A DNA stretch of 64,000 bases from Filimonas sp. (GTDB taxonomy: Bacteria; Bacteroidota; Bacteroidia; Chitinophagales; Chitinophagaceae): contig JAFKHH010000014.1 in the NCBI GenBank assembly GCA_017306865.1, forward strand, positions 310,001-374,000, in the 5' to 3' direction. Below the pieces are notes generated by a model, which was given only the letters and a program-made list of their open reading frames with translations, was not told the DNA's origin and did not search any database. The translations under genes and the position numbers were made by a program. Below, in pieces: positions 46,004-54,863 of this stretch; the first letter of the stretch is position 1, and each line of letters begins with the position of its first letter.

Positions 46004-47599
46004 TTATTTATCCCACCACACTTTTGTAGTGGCCAGATCTGTACCGCCCATACGGTCCAAAGCAGCTTTATAGTTTACCGGGTTATTCTGTTCGTTGGTA
46101 CTTGGGTAAGGCAAGCGTCTCGGGATAGTTCCATTCGTAATATTGCCCGGATAGTTTACCGGCGTTAATACAGGGTACCCACTTCGCCGCCAGTTACTCC
46201 ATGCTTCAGGAAAATCAAATATGCAGGAAGCCCAATACTCTGAATTGATCTGCTTCAATGCATTATCTGTAGAAGAGACGTCCAGTTTATAGCGTGCTAT
46301 TAAACTAATAACAGAATCCTGTGGAACGGTAAGCTTAGGATCTAACTGTGTTAAAGATTGAAAAGTGCCTTGCAATGCATTTGCGAAATGTGTTTGCGCA
46401 GAAGCACTTCCTACATTCCAGCCTTTTGTTTTTGCTTCTGCCAGCAATAACTCTGTTTGCACATATGTCATCATTAATACCGGAAGCGATTTTTGTGTAA
46501 AGACTGCTGTTACAGGGCGTGCATAGTTCCCTAACGGCGAGGCATTGGTACCTGTACCTGTTGCACCGGGATAACCTGGCGCTGTTGTAATAGCCTGCAC
46601 ACCTGTAAGATCATAACCATTGGGCATACCGATAACGCTTTTAATAGAGGTATAAGGAATGCCGGGATGGTTCAGATCGTTGTTATAAGCAGAACCTGTG
46701 TCTGCACGTTCAGCTATCACCAGCAACCGGGGGTCGTTATGAGAAGACAAATAATTGACAAACGTATTGCTCCATCTTACTTCTGTAAAATTGTTTGCAC
46801 CAATGCCTAACGCATTTGCGGTGTTGTTAACAGATAAGGGTACAGAATTATTCCCATCAAATTTTAGCAAGGCATTGTCTGATGCAGCAGCAAAGGTTTT
46901 ACCTGCAGCCTTTTCTGTATAGCTCTGCGCCATTGCCGGATCTATTTTAGTAAGCCGCATGGCAACACGGAGCATAACGGAGTAGCCAAACTTTTTCCAT
47001 TTATCTATATCGCCGTTGTATAACAGATCGCCTGTAGGCATTGGCTTAGCAGCATCCAATGCATTAACGGCATTATCCAGCCGCGAAAGCATGTCTTTGT
47101 ATATATCAGCCTGCTTATCGTACACAGGGTAGATAATACCCTGATCGCCCATACCGGCTTGTGTGTAAGGTATATCTCCATAGATGTCCGTTATACGCTG
47201 CATCATCAGCACCCAGAGAATGCGGCTCATCTGTATGAGATTATTGTTCCTGTTCGGGTCTTTTTGTTGTGCCAGGTTTTGCGCAGCAATAAGCTGCCCG
47301 GCGTAGTTCATTCCATCTGTATAAAAACGGGAATTATAACTTGTAATAAACTGGTTGTATTTATCTCCGCCACCGTAGTAATTAAATGTAGAGGATAGGA
47401 TCTGCGTTGTACCGGAGAGTTCATATAATTGATACTCCGTAATATTTCCGTAACCCAGCTCTGCATAGGTAAAAAGATAATTAGGATCGAAGTTGGAAGC
47501 ATTTGCACGCGTGGGATCGGTATTGATCTGGTCAAATTTTTTTGTGCAGCTAACTGTGAGCGTTAATAATGCAGTGTATATGTAGATGTAACGTTTCAT
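46004..47599 (-). CDS. SusD-like (SusD-like_2 group) nutrient-binding lipoprotein (PUL 3)
   Basis: The protein has 531 residues. The lipobox LTVSC (C18) is followed by TKKFDQINTDPTRANASNFDP, typical of the second SusD-like group. Further support: RILWVLMMQRITDIYGDIPY and a C-terminal SEYWASCIFDFPEAWSNWRRSGYP. It is the partner of the SusC 32 bp upstream. It should bind oligosaccharides at the surface; the GH18-like neighbour hints at N-glycan-like ligands. Confidence 0.93.
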   Translation of the reverse strand: MKRYIYIYTALLTLTVSCTKKFDQINTDPTRANASNFDPNYLFTYAELGYGNITEYQLYELSGTTQILSSTFNYYGGGDKYNQFITSYNSRFYTDGMNYAGQLIAAQNLAQQKDPNRNNNLIQMSRILWVLMMQRITDIYGDIPYTQAGMGDQGIIYPVYDKQADIYKDMLSRLDNAVNALDAAKPMPTGDLLYNGDIDKWKKFGYSVMLRVAMRLTKIDPAMAQSYTEKAAGKTFAAASDNALLKFDGNNSVPLSVNNTANALGIGANNFTEVRWSNTFVNYLSSHNDPRLLVIAERADTGSAYNNDLNHPGIPYTSIKSVIGMPNGYDLTGVQAITTAPGYPGATGTGTNASPLGNYARPVTAVFTQKSLPVLMMTYVQTELLLAEAKTKGWNVGSASAQTHFANALQGTFQSLTQLDPKLTVPQDSVISLIARYKLDVSSTDNALKQINSEYWASCIFDFPEAWSNWRRSGYPVLTPVNYPGNITNGTIPRRLPYPSTNEQNNPVNYKAALDRMGGTDLATTKVWWDK

Positions 47600-47631
47600 T
47601 GAAATTCATTTAGGTTGAATAGCTGTCTCTC

Positions 47632-50600
47632 TTATTTTTTGAATTTTACGTTCAGGCTTATTCCATACGTACGCGTCTGTGGTATGCCTCCGCCTTCTAA
47701 CCCTGCATTGCCGGGTAGTGAGGAGAAGTTATCTTCAGGATCAAAATTTGTTGTGTGCTTTACCAGCGTTAACAGGTTACGTGCAGTAAACGAGACATTA
47801 ATAGATTCAAACGGTGTCTTTTGTAAAGACTTTGCAGCTAGCGTGTACCCAAATACAACCTGGCGCAGTTTAATAAAGCTTCCGTCAAACACAGACATCG
47901 CAGATACATTCGTCACTAATCCTTTGTAATAATCCTCTGCATTTACAACTACACGATTCTTTGCATCACTTAAATCCACACCATCTACCAATATGCCTTT
48001 CTCCCTGCCGGGCAATGTCTTTTTATTCAGGCCGTAGTAAATAGAAAGGAAGTCTGTTCCCGATAACACTTTGTTGCCAAACCTGTAGTCTACAAGAAAA
48101 GACAGATTGAATTGCTTATAAATAAATTCGTTGTTCAAGCCACCATAATATTTAGGCAAGCCACTTCCCCATGCTTTTAAATCTCCTCTTACCGGTATGC
48201 CGTTATCGCCTACTACAATTTTTCCATCTGCACCGTATTTGTAATCATATGCCATGATCTGTGATATAGCCAGTCCCTGCACACTGCCTACAAATGCACC
48301 GTTGTTATACGGCCCTACAGACGGTCGGTATTGCCCCTGCCCTGCTGGCACTATGTAGGCAAGGCTAGATGAAGTATCGCCTAAGGAAACAAGCTTGTTG
48401 TCTACAACCGTAAAGTTGAATGACACATTCCACTGGAATTGTTTTTTTGCTACAGGCGTGCCTGTAATTTCCAGCTCTAACCCTTTGTTTGAGGTAGAGC
48501 CCAGTGGCACGTATGTGGAGGAATAACCGGTCTCTATGCCGATTGATTTACTGATCAGTTCATCACGGGTCTTCCTGTTAAAATAAGTAGCGTTGATACC
48601 TAACCTGCTTTGAAAGAATTTTATTTCTGTACCTATTTCAAATTCTTTCATACGGTACGGCTTTAGCCCGTTTACGTTTGTTGTCTGCGGCAACGTATTG
48701 CCAATGGGCAACCCTCCATTTGTGCCGCTCTGGATCTGGTAATAAACAGATGTGAGATATGGGTCAGCCTCTCCGCTTGTCTGCGCATAAGACACTCTCA
48801 GTTTGCCAAAATTTATTGCAGGCGTTTTCAAAAACCTGTTAAAGAGAAAGCTTCCTGAAACAGATGGCGTAAAGATGCCTCTATCGTGGGCAGGTAAGGT
48901 ACTGAACACATCATAGCGGCCCGTTGTACTTAATGTGAGATAATCTTTATACGAAACATCGAATGTGTAATAAGCAGAGTTCGTTTGTTTTTCTGCATAC
49001 TGATAAATAGGTGCAGTAGTAGTGAGGTTATCTACAGTATAGAGGAATGGTGTTTTCCATTGTTGTCCTTTTGTCCCATCTTTCTCATACTTGTTTTTCC
49101 GGATGTTACCGCCTGCTGCTATATCAAGACCAAGATCGTTATTAAGCTTCGTTGAATAACCGCCCAATATGTCCATATTCAGTTCCGTGCGCTGCGCTTT
49201 TGACTGTTCGCTAAGCCCTCCTTTCCGTGAGTAGCCTGTACCTGTAGGTTCTACGTTTAAGAAATCATCCGCTGTATAATCCAGCCCTAACCTTGTTTGC
49301 AGGTAAAAGGATTTATTAAAATCATATCTTAATGCAGCAGAGTTAATCACCCTGTTCCTTGCAGTATTCGTAATGAATTTGGAAGAAGCAAACCAGGGAT
49401 TGGTCTGGTAGCCATCTGAGTTCATCGCCATTTCATATCCTGTTACCGCATCATAGCCTGGCTTCAGGTCATTGGGATCGATATTGCCCGGCAAATAGGC
49501 CATTGTAAAATTCGGGTTACGGCTCATATCATTTAGAAACGGCCTGTTCTTTACATGCTCGTTTGTGTAATTGGTCATCACCAATAATTTTAATTTACTC
49601 GTGATGTCCTGCGTTATATTGAGATTGCCGGAATATCTTTTCAGGTTGCTGTTAGGTATTACAGATTCATTGTCAAGTGCAGAAATAGAAAAACGCATGT
49701 TGCCGCCTGTCCATCCATTGATAAAAGAAAGTGTATTGGAAAAAACAGGCGCAACCCTGTAGAATTTTCCGAGCTGATCTTTTACCGCGCGGTATGGATG
49801 CATCTTGCCGTCATAACCAATTGTAGGCGCGCCATCATACAACTCACCCCAGCTATTCAATCCCATAATAGTTAAGTCAGCAGCTACTTGTGGCCGCTGT
49901 CCTTTAACGCCTTCCCCGTATGCTTTTTGATAATTGGTATTATCCACAATCTGGTTCACACTAAAATTGGAACTGAACTCTATGCTGTAACCCCTCGCAC
50001 CTTTACCGCTTTTAGTTGTTATCTGAATAACGCCATTGGACGCCCGTGTACCATATAATGCAGATGCTGCCGAACCTTTAAGGATAACAATATTTTCTAC
50101 GTCATCCGGGTTAATACTGGAGATGCCATCGCCACCATCATAGCCGCCATATACGCCGGGAGAACCATTTTGGCTATTGTCCATCGGTATTCCGTTAATC
50201 ACGATCAAAGGGCCGGTGCCGGAAGAAAAATTACTAATCCCCCTGATCAAAATACGGCTGGATGAGCCGGGGCCGCTATTCACACTATTAATGCTAAGGC
50301 CCGCAGCTCTTCCAACCAGGCTGTTGGCTATATTGGGTTCTTTTGCTTTGTTCAGCAGATCTCCGTTCACAGTAGAGACAGCATAACCTATTTTTTTGTT
50401 TTGCTTGGAAATGCCTAATGCGGTAACCACAACTACATCTGAACTCAGGCCTCCTGCATACTTTAATACAACAACAATGTCCGTTTCTTTAATAGAAACC
50501 GACTGTGTGATGTAGCCTACAAAAGATACTTCCAGCATAGTTGCATTATCAGGTACAGACAACGTAAAATGTCCATTGCCGTCCGTAGAAGTTCCTATCG

Positions 50601-51093
50601 AATTTGCTGGCAACAGTACTGATGCACCGGCTAGAGGTTGTCCGGTAGAGTCTGTCACAATGCCTTTTATTACTTTATTGGAGCTTGTTCCCTGCAACAT
50701 CATACCTGAGGCATTAGCTGTTTCATAACCACTTTCTGAAACAAAAAGCACAATGCGGTCCGCAATAATCGTATAATCGATATTCAACGGCTTCAGTACT
50801 TTCGTCAGAAAATCTTTCAGCTTTGCTTTCTTTTCATTGCAGGTTATTTTCGTTTGAAAAACTTTATTATTGGGTGCATAAGAAAACTTCGCGTGCAACT
50901 GTTCTTCAATCATGGAAAGCACTTTTTGCACTTCCGTATTCGTTACCGATATACTTATCTGCCTGTCAAGCATTGCCTGTGCATCTCCTTTTTTGGCGGA
51001 AACAGTAAATGCAATACAACAAACGAACAGGAGTTGCAGCAACGAAACTTTCGCAGTAAGCTTAAAAATTGTAAAAGGCCTTGTTGTCTTCAT
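47632..51093 (-). CDS. SusC-family TonB-linked transporter with STN signalling domain (PUL 3)
   Basis: The protein has about 1153 residues from ATG 51093 (the frame is open to 51183, but the stretch from MKTTRPFT is the export signal). It begins with an STN domain (about 45-120, with ISVTNTEVQKVLSMIEEQL), which contacts a FecR anti-sigma factor across the periplasm. Next come a carboxypeptidase-regulatory-like domain (GIVTDSTGQPLAGASVLLP), the plug (GSAASALYGTRASNGVI) and a barrel ending VKFKK. The FecR and sigma genes directly upstream complete a trans-envelope signalling path. It is the only SusC in the window with an STN domain. Confidence 0.95.
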   Translation of the reverse strand: MKTTRPFTIFKLTAKVSLLQLLFVCCIAFTVSAKKGDAQAMLDRQISISVTNTEVQKVLSMIEEQLHAKFSYAPNNKVFQTKITCNEKKAKLKDFLTKVLKPLNIDYTIIADRIVLFVSESGYETANASGMMLQGTSSNKVIKGIVTDSTGQPLAGASVLLPANSIGTSTDGNGHFTLSVPDNATMLEVSFVGYITQSVSIKETDIVVVLKYAGGLSSDVVVVTALGISKQNKKIGYAVSTVNGDLLNKAKEPNIANSLVGRAAGLSINSVNSGPGSSSRILIRGISNFSSGTGPLIVINGIPMDNSQNGSPGVYGGYDGGDGISSINPDDVENIVILKGSAASALYGTRASNGVIQITTKSGKGARGYSIEFSSNFSVNQIVDNTNYQKAYGEGVKGQRPQVAADLTIMGLNSWGELYDGAPTIGYDGKMHPYRAVKDQLGKFYRVAPVFSNTLSFINGWTGGNMRFSISALDNESVIPNSNLKRYSGNLNITQDITSKLKLLVMTNYTNEHVKNRPFLNDMSRNPNFTMAYLPGNIDPNDLKPGYDAVTGYEMAMNSDGYQTNPWFASSKFITNTARNRVINSAALRYDFNKSFYLQTRLGLDYTADDFLNVEPTGTGYSRKGGLSEQSKAQRTELNMDILGGYSTKLNNDLGLDIAAGGNIRKNKYEKDGTKGQQWKTPFLYTVDNLTTTAPIYQYAEKQTNSAYYTFDVSYKDYLTLSTTGRYDVFSTLPAHDRGIFTPSVSGSFLFNRFLKTPAINFGKLRVSYAQTSGEADPYLTSVYYQIQSGTNGGLPIGNTLPQTTNVNGLKPYRMKEFEIGTEIKFFQSRLGINATYFNRKTRDELISKSIGIETGYSSTYVPLGSTSNKGLELEITGTPVAKKQFQWNVSFNFTVVDNKLVSLGDTSSSLAYIVPAGQGQYRPSVGPYNNGAFVGSVQGLAISQIMAYDYKYGADGKIVVGDNGIPVRGDLKAWGSGLPKYYGGLNNEFIYKQFNLSFLVDYRFGNKVLSGTDFLSIYYGLNKKTLPGREKGILVDGVDLSDAKNRVVVNAEDYYKGLVTNVSAMSVFDGSFIKLRQVVFGYTLAAKSLQKTPFESINVSFTARNLLTLVKHTTNFDPEDNFSSLPGNAGLEGGGIPQTRTYGISLNVKFKK

Positions 51094-51299
51094 AATTTGA
51101 CTGACTTTTATGCATAAGCTATCCCTTTCCGTATTTGCCTTTGTTTTTAAAAGGCGCAATACAGTACATAGCATTCTTAACAACTATGCTTCTTAAAAAA
51201 TTATTTAATAGTTATTTGCAGTTAGAAGATTATTGGTTTGCAAGCAATAAATCTACTTTTTTAAATATGCGTTTTCCCGTTTATAGCTACTATCTATAA

Positions 51300-52391
51300 T
51301 TATTTCTTACTATCAGTTTCAGTATTCAGAATAATATTCACACCACTTACTTCATATGATATACCTAGCGCTTTACATAAAATATCCAGCTTAGAAAACA
51401 AATTAGTGGTGGAGATATCCCCGGAAAATAAATATTCACCGAGGCGGTCATTGCTCAATATTATTTTTACGCCATACTCACCTTCTATTCTTGTCACAAT
51501 TGCCGACAGTGGTGTAGCATTAAAGCTATATGAAAACAGTGTTGCACTATTGCTCTTTGAAAGATCACTTTCATCTGAAAGGACCGGTAACGGATTTTCT
51601 ACCAATGATGTAGCAAAAGTGCTTTTAGCTACATTATATATAACTCTTTCATTAGGCATTATTGTTACGCCATTCCCTTTTTTCATACCACTGTTACCAG
51701 CTCTTTCATACACTTGCACTTTACCCGTATGCACATCTACTTCCAGTATTCCTTTCTGTTTATTCCGTTTTATTTTAAAACTTGTACCTAATACTCTTGT
51801 CACCAGGTTTTCATGATAGACTAAGAACGGTCGTGCGGGATTTTTAGCCACTTCAAAAAAAGCTTCCCCGAGTAAACAAACTTCTCTTTTATCTGCGGCT
51901 AAATGCTTTGGATATATAATGGTCGATTGTGGGTCCAGCATAACAAGCGTGCCATCCTCAAGATGCACCGGCATGGATGTGGCGGAAGAATTTGTTATGG
52001 TAATACTAGTACCTACATTGGGTAAGGTAGCAAAGGCAGGCATATCGTTATTCTTATGAGCGTAGTAATACCAGCTACTTACAACCACGCCTATGATCAA
52101 TACCGCCGCGATAGTTCTTACCCACCTGGAAATCTGTGCCGTTCTTCCCAGGTTCTTTTCTACTTTAAATTCAGATAAAATATTATTAAGGATCAGGTCT
52201 GAACGTTCTTTACTTAACCCCTTTCCTGCTAACTCCTGGGCATCTAGGTTTTCCTGGATACTTTTACTTATGATAAAGTCATATTTATTGGTGCTGATAT
52301 AACTATGCAATTCATCTAATTCCGAATCTGATAACGATGCGGATAGATACTTAGCTAATAATGCCTTTATTTTTTGTTCTACTTCCTTCAT
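51300..52391 (-). CDS. FecR-family anti-sigma factor (PUL 3)
   Basis: The protein has 363 residues. An N-terminal cytoplasmic part (1-85) would hold the sigma factor, a single membrane helix follows (TIAAVLIIGVVVSSWYYYA, about 91-109), then the FecR domain (LPNVGTSITITNSSAT; LGTSFKIKRNKQKGILEVDV) and a C-terminal DUF4974-type domain (YSFNATPLSAIVTRIEGEYGV). It should release its sigma when the STN domain of the SusC reports substrate. It lies 101 bp after the sigma gene and 206 bp before susC, a gap large enough for a sigma-dependent promoter. Confidence 0.95.
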   Translation of the reverse strand: MKEVEQKIKALLAKYLSASLSDSELDELHSYISTNKYDFIISKSIQENLDAQELAGKGLSKERSDLILNNILSEFKVEKNLGRTAQISRWVRTIAAVLIIGVVVSSWYYYAHKNNDMPAFATLPNVGTSITITNSSATSMPVHLEDGTLVMLDPQSTIIYPKHLAADKREVCLLGEAFFEVAKNPARPFLVYHENLVTRVLGTSFKIKRNKQKGILEVDVHTGKVQVYERAGNSGMKKGNGVTIMPNERVIYNVAKSTFATSLVENPLPVLSDESDLSKSNSATLFSYSFNATPLSAIVTRIEGEYGVKIILSNDRLGEYLFSGDISTTNLFSKLDILCKALGISYEVSGVNIILNTETDSKK

Positions 52392-52492
52392 TACTTAAAT
52401 ATGCTTCTCAGGATAAATGGTTGCGATAGTGACCTTATGCCTCATCGCCACTAATACAAGACGCCCAAAAAATAGCGATGGAGTACCGCCTG

Positions 52493-53089
52493 TTAAAAAA
52501 ATTGAGAAAAAAAAGTAAGCACAATGATTGCTCCGTTCTTTTTCAAAAAATCCCGCAGAAATTGAATACTCCGGGAAAGATGTGTCTTTACTGTCAGATG
52601 GGATATTTTCAGGCGTTCTGCCGCTTCTTTATAAGAATAACCTTCTTCTTTGACCATGCAGAAAACCTCGCGCTGCTGCTTCGGCAGGTTCGCTATAGCC
52701 AGCCGCAACAACTCGTTATATTGTGATGCCTGCACTTTGAATGCGGCATTATCCTCTTGATCCATTTTGCTTAGAAAAATGTGGAATTGCCTGTATGCTT
52801 GTTGCTCAGCAATTATTTTCTTGTAACGTGTCTTAATACAGTTTCTACAGATGGTGTAGAGCCAGGCCTTGAAGGAGTGTATGCCGGTTAGTGTATCCTT
52901 ATGCTTCCATACTACAACAAATACATCCTGTACGATCTCTTCAGCTATCTCAGTAGATTTAACATACATATATGCCACCTTGTAAATAAGGTTTTTATAC
53001 TTATCAAATAGCAATTGAAAAGCTTTTTCACTTCCTGCTTCGATACGTGACAACAGGAATGCATCATCATATAGTGATTCGTACGGCAA
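52493..53089 (-). CDS. ECF sigma factor, RpoE-like (PUL 3)
   Basis: The protein has 198 residues. Region 2 (YKNLIYKVAYMYVKSTEIAEEIVQDVFV) and region 4 (LPKQQREVFCMVKEEGYSYK; LKISHLTVKTHLSRSIQFL) are clear, and the length is right for an ECF sigma. It is the first gene of the sigma/FecR/SusC/SusD unit and should drive its transcription once freed from FecR. Part of its 3' end region is echoed about 800 bp upstream at 53234-53345. Confidence 0.95.
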   Translation of the reverse strand: MPYESLYDDAFLLSRIEAGSEKAFQLLFDKYKNLIYKVAYMYVKSTEIAEEIVQDVFVVVWKHKDTLTGIHSFKAWLYTICRNCIKTRYKKIIAEQQAYRQFHIFLSKMDQEDNAAFKVQASQYNELLRLAIANLPKQQREVFCMVKEEGYSYKEAAERLKISHLTVKTHLSRSIQFLRDFLKKNGAIIVLTFFSQFF

Positions 53090-53551
53090 GTGAGATGTAG
53101 CGTAAAATATTAAACAGTTTAAGTATTGGCTTTCGGCAAAGTTATCTATTGTTTTATTACATCATTACATCAGGCAATTGAACATCGTGACGATATAAAA
53201 CATTAAATAAAAATGCTAGATGATGGCAATAGCAGCCTTATAACCTATCGCTATTTATACAAGACGTCAAAAAAACAAAGATGGAGTACAGCGCGTTTAA
53301 AAAAATGGGAAAAAAGCAAGTGCAAGGATTGCTTCGTCTCTTTTCAGGGAACCTGCTGGGGCTGCAAGGACGAAGCCAGCGGCTATGAGCGAAAAACACA
53401 AGCGATGATGTGTAATACTAAATAGCAATTTAATCTTTCTGCGTACCGTAGAATAAACTAGTACGAATTAACAGGCCGCATTTAAATGATAGTATTATAG
53501 AAATACGTAATAACTCCTCTCCTGGAGGAAATCCGTTTCAAGTCTACTTAG
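53090..53551. other. Intergenic region with duplicated sigma-tail sequence
   Basis: Contains 53234-53345, a degraded copy of 52434-52540: both read ...TACAAGACG, then an A-rich stretch, GATGGAGTAC and TTAAAAAAA. A 70-codon frame (53213-53425) runs across it, but I regard it as an accident of the repeat. Base composition turns AT-rich to the right, where the tmRNA-side island begins. Confidence 0.5.
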
Positions 53552-53755
53552 CTAGATAGACTTCAAATTTCTTTTTTTATTTCTACCCGCTAATCTCGTC
53601 ATTGCAATTGCAAAACCTAACATTAGAATAAGATAGCCTATGTACTGACCTGTTGTTGCGCGAAAAGAACTGCCGTCCGTATAACTTCTAACCAATTCTG
53701 AAATGACAAGTAAGATTAGAAAAAAGACGCAGTTTCTTAAAAATATACTTTTCAT
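53552..53755 (-). CDS. Small membrane protein, hypothetical
   Basis: The predicted product has 67 residues from ATG 53755 (or 53761 with two more codons). Two hydrophobic helices (NCVFFLILLVISELV and YIGYLILMLGFAIAM) are separated by a short polar loop, and the tail is basic (GRNKKRN). I do not recognise it. It lies at the left of the AT-rich island and may belong to it or be a leftover. Confidence 0.45.
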   Translation of the reverse strand: MKSIFLRNCVFFLILLVISELVRSYTDGSSFRATTGQYIGYLILMLGFAIAMTRLAGRNKKRNLKSI

Positions 53756-53890
53756 AGACAATTAAGTAAAGGTTGAAAAATGGATATAATGATACTAAAT
53801 TATCTTCAGAGATTCATGTCTTTTGCTAACACTATAAGCGTCTCCGAAACCTCCACAATAGGAAACAAGAAGATAAAATGAGGGACACAA

Positions 53891-53977
53891 AAAAGGGTAA
53901 CCAAAAATTGATTACCCATTAAAAAAATTAATAACGCCTGGTGGAGGTCAGGGGATTGAAATTGAACCCCTTGTGCC
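53891..53977 (+). repeat. Hairpin plus degenerate tRNA/tmRNA 3'-end-like sequence (scar 4), candidate island boundary
   Basis: GGGTAA/TTACCC form a hairpin (53895-53917). After 22 bp comes TGGAGGTCAGGGGATT, then GAAATTGAACCCCTTGTGCC. This can be aligned with the tmRNA 3' end read on the plus strand at 60671-60699 (TGGAGCTGAGGGGAGT, then CGAACCCCTGTCC), in the same orientation, apart from a small insertion. It could be the left attachment site of the island. Confidence 0.45.
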
Positions 53978-54123
53978 ACTTTTATTGCTCATTGAAGGTT
54001 TTCATTCGTTGTCAAAGAGTATTTTATAAATAATTACATTTATAAAATTTTTTCGTTCTTGATTTTCATTTAAAAAATTTCAATATCACCTACAAATATT
54101 ATATTAAAGACCATCGCATTAGG

Positions 54124-54660
54124 TTAAACCCAAACAGTTACTTTATTGACATTATCGGTTCTTCCAAAATGCGATAAGACCATATTCTTTACTGGCATCT
54201 TGTTCTCATATATATCTTCATATTCTAGGAATACTTCTAATTTACACAATGCACTCCTTAACTTTTCTCTTTCTATAACTTGATTTGGCTCCTTATCGTC
54301 AATAGGAATTTTCACCAAATCAATGATTTCGCCAGGTTGTACAACAAACGCTTGAAAAGGAGTCCAATATTTCTCATAATTCATATTTGCGGGAAGTTTT
54401 TCAGGAAGCCATGCATATAAATGATTACGTAACTCTTGCGTTTCAATGTGTTTAACATATAGCCTATTTACTACTGCTAAACCAGTGCCACAATTCTTAA
54501 TTGTAACAAACAGTCTATTCTCATAATCCCATTGTCCTATATGAAGTATCGGTTTTACAGATTTAATATTATGTTTCCGCTGAATTGCGCAATTATAATA
54601 AGCAACGATTACACTTAGTAAGGAAAATGTCAGCGCTATGCAAGTAAAAATAGTATTCAT
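54124..54660 (-). CDS. Hypothetical single-pass membrane protein beside the Detocs-like operon
   Basis: The protein has 178 residues. It has one N-terminal membrane helix (TIFTCIALTFSLLSVIVAYY), then a cytoplasmic beta-rich domain with an Ig-like feel (RLFVTIKNCGTGLAVVNRLYV; EIIDLVKIPIDDKEP). I recall similar small membrane proteins in Bacteroidota without known function. It lies 203 bp after the receiver-PNP gene on the same strand, and its base composition matches. Either an accessory factor of the operon or an unrelated island gene. Confidence 0.6.
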   Translation of the reverse strand: MNTIFTCIALTFSLLSVIVAYYNCAIQRKHNIKSVKPILHIGQWDYENRLFVTIKNCGTGLAVVNRLYVKHIETQELRNHLYAWLPEKLPANMNYEKYWTPFQAFVVQPGEIIDLVKIPIDDKEPNQVIEREKLRSALCKLEVFLEYEDIYENKMPVKNMVLSHFGRTDNVNKVTVWV

Positions 54661-54863
54661 ATAGCTTTATGTTTAGGGCTTATTTACTAGGAAACCTATG
54701 ATAGAAAGTTTCATTGTATTCAACTAAAAACTGACCTAGCCTTTTCATACCGAAGTTATCGATATTCTATATCCTTTAATTTAATATACTCTTAAAAACC
54801 TATTTTTCTCTATCTGCAAAACAAGAGAGCTATTCAACAAAAACCATTGCAACCTATATCTAA

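Noticed and set aside
53213-53425. A 70-codon plus-strand frame with four Cys residues (KCKDCF, CWGC)
   Set aside because: It runs across a degraded copy of the sigma-gene tail region, has no recognisable family and no convincing start context; the Cys pattern is most likely chance.
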